Positions 32,217 to 35,777 of a stretch of DNA of 35,777 bases are shown one piece after another. The DNA is taken from the NCBI GenBank assembly GCA_016709305.1, contig JADJNA010000057.1, positions 1 through 35,777 of the forward strand. The letters are read 5' to 3'. The notes under the pieces were generated by a model, which was not told the origin of the DNA, ran no database searches, and saw nothing but the letters and a program-made list of their open reading frames with translations. This DNA comes from Candidatus Villigracilis saccharophilus. GTDB lineage: Bacteria; Chloroflexota; Anaerolineae; Anaerolineales; Villigracilaceae. The position numbers and the translations under genes were made by a program. The number at the start of each line of letters is the position of its first letter. The stretch's first letter is position 1.

Positions 32217-33509
32217 TGCCGAATTCATCAAAACTCATCCTCGTTACCGGCGCAACTGGTTATATCGCCAGCAGATTGATTCCGCAACTATTAAATCGTG
32301 GATATCAAATTCGAGCGCTTGCACGCCAGCCGCAAAGACTCAAAAACAAAAGCTGGTTCTCGCAAGTGGAAGTGATCCAGGGTGATGTGATGGAACCACC
32401 CACGCTTACACCTGCGTTTGAAGGTGTGCAGATCGCATATTATCTGATCCACAACATGTCCAGCGGGCGCGGCTACACCGAACGTGAACTGGAAGGTGCG
32501 CGAAATTTTGCACTTGTGGCCGAAGCCGCCGGTGTTCAGCACATCATCTATCTGGGCGGCCTTGCAGACGAAGAACAACATATCGCTCCGCACATGCGCT
32601 CGCGGATCGAAACTGGCGCAACCTTAAGACAGGGCAAAGTTCCAGTCACAGAATTCCGCGCGGGAGTGGTTGCCGGGTCGGGCAGTATTTCCTTTGAGAT
32701 GATCCGTTTTATGACGGAATTATTTCCCATTATTCCCGCGCCATTTTGGGTGAAGAATAAATCCCAACCCATCTCCACGCAGAACGTGATCGATTATCTC
32801 CTGGCTGCGCTGGATAACCATAATGGGCAGGGCCGTGTCTTCGAGATCGGCGGCCCGCATGTCACCACTTATCAGGAACTGATGTTGTCTTACGCCCGTA
32901 CCCGCGGACTGAAGCGCAGATTCCTTTTGCTGCCTTATGTGCCCGTCTGGTTCATGGCGTTTGGCATCGGGCTGACAACGCCCGTGCCGAGTCCCATTGC
33001 GTACGCGCTCGTGGGCGGCCTCTCCAGCGACAGTGTGGTCATGCACGATGATGCGCGCAAGATCTATCCTGAAGTGGATCTGATTGATTTTGAATCAGCT
33101 ACAAGGGAAGCGCTGATGCGTTTGCATCCGCATAAAATTGAACGCATTTGGGATGATAGAGATGGCCAGAACAAGATTCTTAAACATGAAGGTTTTTATA
33201 GACCATCGTGAAATAAAAGTGGACACGACTCCTGAAAAAATGTTCAATGCTGTCAAAAACATGGGCGGGTGGTTTACCATTGAAACCATTGGAGAAAATC
33301 AAATACTGGTGCGTTTGAAAATGAAGACCCCTGGTCAAGGCTGGGTGGAGTGGAAGAAGGGCCGCGCTTCAAACTACCTGGCGCAAACTGTATTCTTTAC
33401 TCCGCGCGGTCTTGCTGGATTTTTATTTTGGTATTTGCTGTATCCATTTTTTGCCGTGGTCTTTAACCGCTGGTTAAAAAACATCGCGCACAACTCGGTG
33501 GTAAAATAA
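32216..33509 (+). CDS. NAD(P)-binding SDR (NmrA-like) fused to DUF2867 (one-base frameshift)
   Basis: Atypical SDR with Rossmann motif LVTGATGYIASRLIPQL (about 9-25), DVMEPPTL, YYLIHNM and FRAGVVAGSGS. The N-terminal frame stops at 33211 after KHEGFYRPS. Removing one T from the T5 run at 33193-33197 continues as HEGFIDHREIKVDTTPEKMF into a DUF2867 domain (to 33509, with GWVEWKKG, FTPRGLAGFLFWYLLYP). SDR plus DUF2867 is a known fusion, so this is one gene of about 430 residues. DUF2867 is START/SRPBCC-like and may bind a lipid. Translation is coupled to the preceding flavoprotein by a one-base stop/start overlap. Substrate unknown. Confidence 0.88.
33499..33507 (+). promoter_or_regulatory. Candidate extended -10 promoter of the riboswitch transcript
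   Basis: TGG-TAAAAT overlaps the stop of the SDR-DUF2867 gene; the predicted start near 33514 is just upstream of the riboswitch core. Confidence 0.4.
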
Positions 33510-33519
33510 ATCATAATAA

Positions 33520-33610
33520 AATAAAGATCAAATCGCGGCGAAGTCGGTGAAAATCCGACGCTGTCCCGCAACTGTAATTGCTTCGGCATAAGTCAGGTCG
33601 CCCGCATTTG
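33520..33610 (+). ncRNA. Cobalamin riboswitch (compact form)
   Basis: The conserved core is present: hairpin GTCGGTGAAAATCCGAC (33543-33559), then GCTGTCCCGCAACTGTAA (33560-33577) and the B12-box-like GTCAGGTCGCCCGC (33592-33605). Peripheral stems usual in long B12 riboswitches are missing or very short, as in compact class II types. It precedes a BtuF-like and a BtuC-like gene, exactly the regulon expected. Boundaries are approximate. Confidence 0.85.
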
Positions 33611-33675
33611 GTCTGTTCATCACACTCTCGTGGAAAGGAGGTGGATGGCGGCCTAATCGGATTGCCTCTCCAACC

Positions 33676-33699
33676 TCCCCAGCCTTCGCTGGGGATTTT
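33676..33699 (+). terminator. Probable intrinsic terminator of the riboswitch expression platform
   Basis: Stem TCCCCAGC/GCTGGGGA (33676-33683, 33688-33695) with CTTC loop, then TTTTG. GGAGGT at about 33637-33643 upstream could pair with the ACCTCC at 33674-33679 that forms the stem base, giving an alternative structure. The pairing is inferred by eye. The run 33610-33820 otherwise holds only the repeat below and the gene's ribosome site. Confidence 0.5.
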
Positions 33700-33714
33700 G
33701 ATTCTTGTAACAAA

Positions 33715-33797
33715 ATGTCGCTGCGAGCCGCTCTTGCGAAGCAGTCTCCTGATAGCGGGAGATTGCTTTGTCGGAAAAAGCACACTCCTCGCAATGA
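33715..33797. repeat. REP/MITE-like long imperfect hairpin
   Basis: Inner stem AAGCAGTCTCC / GGAGATTGCTT (33739-33749, 33758-33768, one G-U), outer CTGCGAG-type and CTCGCA-type ends. GAAGCAATCTC-like hairpins flanked by CTCGCAATGA are common dispersed repeats in Chloroflexi and other environmental genomes, from memory. It separates the riboswitch terminator from the gene it controls. Confidence 0.5.
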
Positions 33798-33820
33798 GGA
33801 ATAAATATATGGAGAATAAA

Positions 33821-34756
33821 ATGTTATGTAAAATTTCCTTTTTGACCGTACTCCTCGCGCTGGTGATGACTGCCTGCGCGCCTCAAGCTTCCCCGCTAGC
33901 TGCTCCTGCTGCGACAGTACCGTCAGCGGCGATTACACTCATTGATGGACTGGGCAGGTCTGTGGTTATGAATGAACCGGCGAAACGCGTCGTCTCGCTT
34001 GCTCCATCCAATACTGAAATCCTGTATGCAGTCGGTGCAGTGGAACAGGTAATCGGGCGTGATGAGTTTTCAGATTATCCCGAAGAAGCCAAGGCGCTCC
34101 CAAGTGTGGGCGGATCGATGGGTGAATACAGTGTCGAAACCATCGTGTCGTTGCATCCTGACCTTGTGCTCGCGGCAGAGATCAACTCGCCGGAACTCGT
34201 GAAGCAGCTCGAAGATCTAGGTTTAACCGTTTACTATTTGAAGAACCCCACAACGCTTGAGGAAATGTATCTCAACCTTGAGATCGTGGCGCAGTTGACC
34301 GGCGAAGACCCCACCAAGTTAACCGATTCGCTCAAGGCGCGTGTTGACGAAGTAGATCAGAAGATTGCGCCGCTCAGCGCGCGGCCTGCCGTGTTTTACG
34401 AGATCGATGCAACCGATGCCGCTAAGCCATACACCTATGGCCCCGGCACATTCGGCGATTTGCTCATTGCCCGCGCCGGTGGATTCAACATCGGCAACGA
34501 ATTGACCGACCCATATCCGCAGATCAGCCTTGAGCAAATTGTCGTTTCGAATCCGTCCATTATTTTGCTCGGCGATTCGATGTGGGGCATGACCGCTGAA
34601 GCAGTAGCCGCCCGCCCGGGTTGGGAAACCATCGAGGCCGTGAAATCGAATCAGATATTCCCAATTGACGATAACCTCATCAGCCGCCCCGGTCCGCGTT
34701 TGGTGGATGGCCTTGAGCAATTGGCCAAGTTGCTGCATCCCGGTGTATTTCCATAA
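33821..34756 (+). CDS. B12-type ABC substrate-binding lipoprotein (BtuF-like)
   Basis: 311 residues. Lipoprotein signal MLCKISFLTVLLALVMTAC (Cys19), short Ala/Pro/Ser linker, then a class III helical-backbone binding protein: ITLIDGLGRSVVMNEPAKRVVSLAPSNTEILYAVGAVEQVIGRDEF, the region SVGGSMGEYSVETIVSLHPDLVLA and GTFGDLLIARAGGFNIG. The family binds cobalamin, haem or siderophores outside the cell; the cobalamin riboswitch and BtuC-like partner support corrinoids. Start 33821 is chosen over 33809 because GGAG (33811-33814) is spaced 6 nt from it. It is followed by a permease 42 bp on. Confidence 0.9.
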   Translation: MLCKISFLTVLLALVMTACAPQASPLAAPAATVPSAAITLIDGLGRSVVMNEPAKRVVSLAPSNTEILYAVGAVEQVIGRDEFSDYPEEAKALPSVGGSMGEYSVETIVSLHPDLVLAAEINSPELVKQLEDLGLTVYYLKNPTTLEEMYLNLEIVAQLTGEDPTKLTDSLKARVDEVDQKIAPLSARPAVFYEIDATDAAKPYTYGPGTFGDLLIARAGGFNIGNELTDPYPQISLEQIVVSNPSIILLGDSMWGMTAEAVAARPGWETIEAVKSNQIFPIDDNLISRPGPRLVDGLEQLAKLLHPGVFP

Positions 34757-34764
34757 TTCATTAT

Positions 34765-34792
34765 GTGGGGGCGGATCGCGATCCGCCCCCAC
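34765..34792. repeat. Perfect 28-bp palindrome between btuF-like and btuC-like genes
   Basis: GTGGGGGCGGATCG (34765-34778) with its exact complement (34779-34792), no loop bases. It lies after the stop and 6 nt before the next ATG, replacing a normal Shine-Dalgarno region. No T-run. Likely a dispersed palindromic element; its hairpin could lower permease translation. Confidence 0.65.
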
Positions 34793-34798
34793 GAAACC

Positions 34799-35777
34799 AT
34801 GAAATCAAAACCATTTCTTTCCTCATTCCTTCTGCTCCTGATCGCCTTCATCCTCAGCCTTGCGATCGGTTCTGTATTTATTTCCCCGAAGGAGTTATGG
34901 AACATTTTGCGCGGCGCGGGTGACGAGACTTTTGTATTCATCATCTGGCAGATCCGTTTACCGCGCACGATTCTGATTGCATTAACCGGCGCAGCGTTGA
35001 GTGGAAGCGGAGCGGCATATCAAGGCTTGTTCCGCAATCCACTTGCGGACCCGTTCTTGATCGGCGTTGCATCTGGCGCGGGTTTGGGCGCGGTCATCGC
35101 CATGTCCATCAAATGGCCGTATTCATTTTGGGGATTGATGGCAATTCCAATGGCGGCTTTCATCACGGCCTTATTAACCGTCTTCATCGTGTATTTTCTG
35201 GCGCGAGTCGGGCAGACCATTCCCACAACAAACCTCATTCTCGCGGGCGTCGCGTTTTCATCCTTCGCCACATCGCTGACCTCCTTCCTCATGCTGCGCT
35301 CCACCAGCGAAGTCCGCCGCGCATTGGGCTGGCTGCTTGGCGGCGCAAGTCAGGCAGGCTGGACGGCCATCCTCGCCATCCTCCCATACCTCATCATCGG
35401 CCTCGGCATTCTCCTCATCAGCGGGCACGCGCTCAACCTTTTACAATTCGGCGACGACCAGGCACAGCAACTTGGATTGAATGTCACGCGTATCAAAACC
35501 ATTTTGTTGATCGCCGCTTCGCTGGCCACTGCCGCCGCTGTGGCATTCTCCGGCATCATCGGCTTTATCGGCCTGATCGTTCCGCATCTGATTCGGCTGT
35601 GGCTTGGTCCCGACTATCGAAGATTGCTTCCTCTGTCGATCCTGGGCGGTGCATCAGCTTTACTCGTTTCAGATATTCTCGCGCGTATTGTCCTCGCTCC
35701 ACAGGAAATCCCTGTTGGCATCATCACGGCATTGGTCGGCGCGCCATTCTTCCTATGGGTTTTGCGCCGCGCAAAGA
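34799..35777 (+). CDS. FecCD-family permease (BtuC-like), 3' end outside the window
   Basis: The reading frame is open from ATG 34799 to the window end (326 codons, near the full ~330 of the family). Polytopic permease with about 9-10 hydrophobic segments. Family blocks: IRLPRTILIALTGAALSGSG, AYQGLFRNPLADPFLIGVA, ASGAGLGAVIA, LGWLLGGASQAGW, AFSGIIGFIGLIVPHLIRL (cytoplasmic coupling-helix region) and PQEIPVGIITALVGAPFFLW. It carries corrinoid (or siderophore) across the membrane with a BtuD-like ATPase, expected just beyond the right edge. Confidence 0.93.
   Translation, partial: MKSKPFLSSFLLLLIAFILSLAIGSVFISPKELWNILRGAGDETFVFIIWQIRLPRTILIALTGAALSGSGAAYQGLFRNPLADPFLIGVASGAGLGAVIAMSIKWPYSFWGLMAIPMAAFITALLTVFIVYFLARVGQTIPTTNLILAGVAFSSFATSLTSFLMLRSTSEVRRALGWLLGGASQAGWTAILAILPYLIIGLGILLISGHALNLLQFGDDQAQQLGLNVTRIKTILLIAASLATAAAVAFSGIIGFIGLIVPHLIRLWLGPDYRRLLPLSILGGASALLVSDILARIVLAPQEIPVGIITALVGAPFFLWVLRRAK

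Noticed and set aside
33511..33794. Open frames on both strands over the leader of the BtuF-like gene
   Set aside because: They cover the cobalamin riboswitch, terminator and repeat hairpin; translations are low-quality and the lipoprotein signal begins only at 33821.

Overview
The window looks like chromosomal DNA of a free-living bacterium, most likely a member of the Chloroflexota (Anaerolineae-like). This is inferred from gene content and not from any marker gene. Clues are a giant XRE/nSTAND/WD40 protein ending in a BMP-type binding domain, Pro/Thr-rich surface stalks on lipoproteins and on a TIR protein, an F420-type (DDN-like) oxidoreductase, a heterodimeric ABC exporter, and short GC-rich intergenic palindromes. 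GC is moderate by eye. Almost all genes are housekeeping or accessory metabolism; I saw no prophage, CRISPR array or rRNA.

Left part (1-5001): the decayed end of a membrane glycosyltransferase-like gene; a convergent PlsC-like acyltransferase with a one-base frameshift; tRNA-Ser(GCT) with its terminator; then a TIR-TM-SH3 protein (minus strand) cut in two by an IS982-like element of about 1 kb with 16-bp terminal inverted repeats and a TA duplication. Removing the element and one TA restores a 372-codon reading frame. A small lipoprotein follows.

Centre (5137-14410): a gene for a predicted 1580-residue membrane receptor (XRE HTH, nSTAND NTPase, coiled coil, one TM, 14 WD40 blades, BMP/PnrA-like ligand-binding domain), broken only by a one-base indel. 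After it comes a MarR-ABC-ABC operon encoding a regulator and an asymmetric heterodimeric exporter. The regulator's promoter carries a palindrome overlapping the -10 element.

Right part (14460-35777): DDN-like oxidoreductase, Nudix hydrolase, HAD phosphatase, divergent GAF-GAF-PAS histidine kinase, degenerate metallo-beta-lactamase-fold protein, type II asparaginase, endonuclease III, YbaK-like deacylase, tandem DinB-like protein, HPPK (folK), AIM24-like protein, FAH-family hydrolase, MOCOS-like class V aminotransferase, DinB, YwbE, flavin monooxygenase, MFS exporter, lipoprotein, a trimethylamine-dehydrogenase-like flavoprotein coupled to an SDR-DUF2867 protein. The window ends in a compact cobalamin riboswitch with a downstream terminator, controlling a BtuF-like lipoprotein and a BtuC-like permease that runs off the end.

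Two cross-cutting observations. First, many genes carry a single one-base indel, mostly in short homopolymers, while the sequence on both sides still reads as conserved protein. This is best explained by residual sequencing error, so those genes are annotated as whole genes with the break noted. Second, four genes have a TGn-extended -10 box placed so that transcription should start at or within a few bases of the start codon (leaderless or nearly so), whereas genes inside operons mostly use clear Shine-Dalgarno sites.
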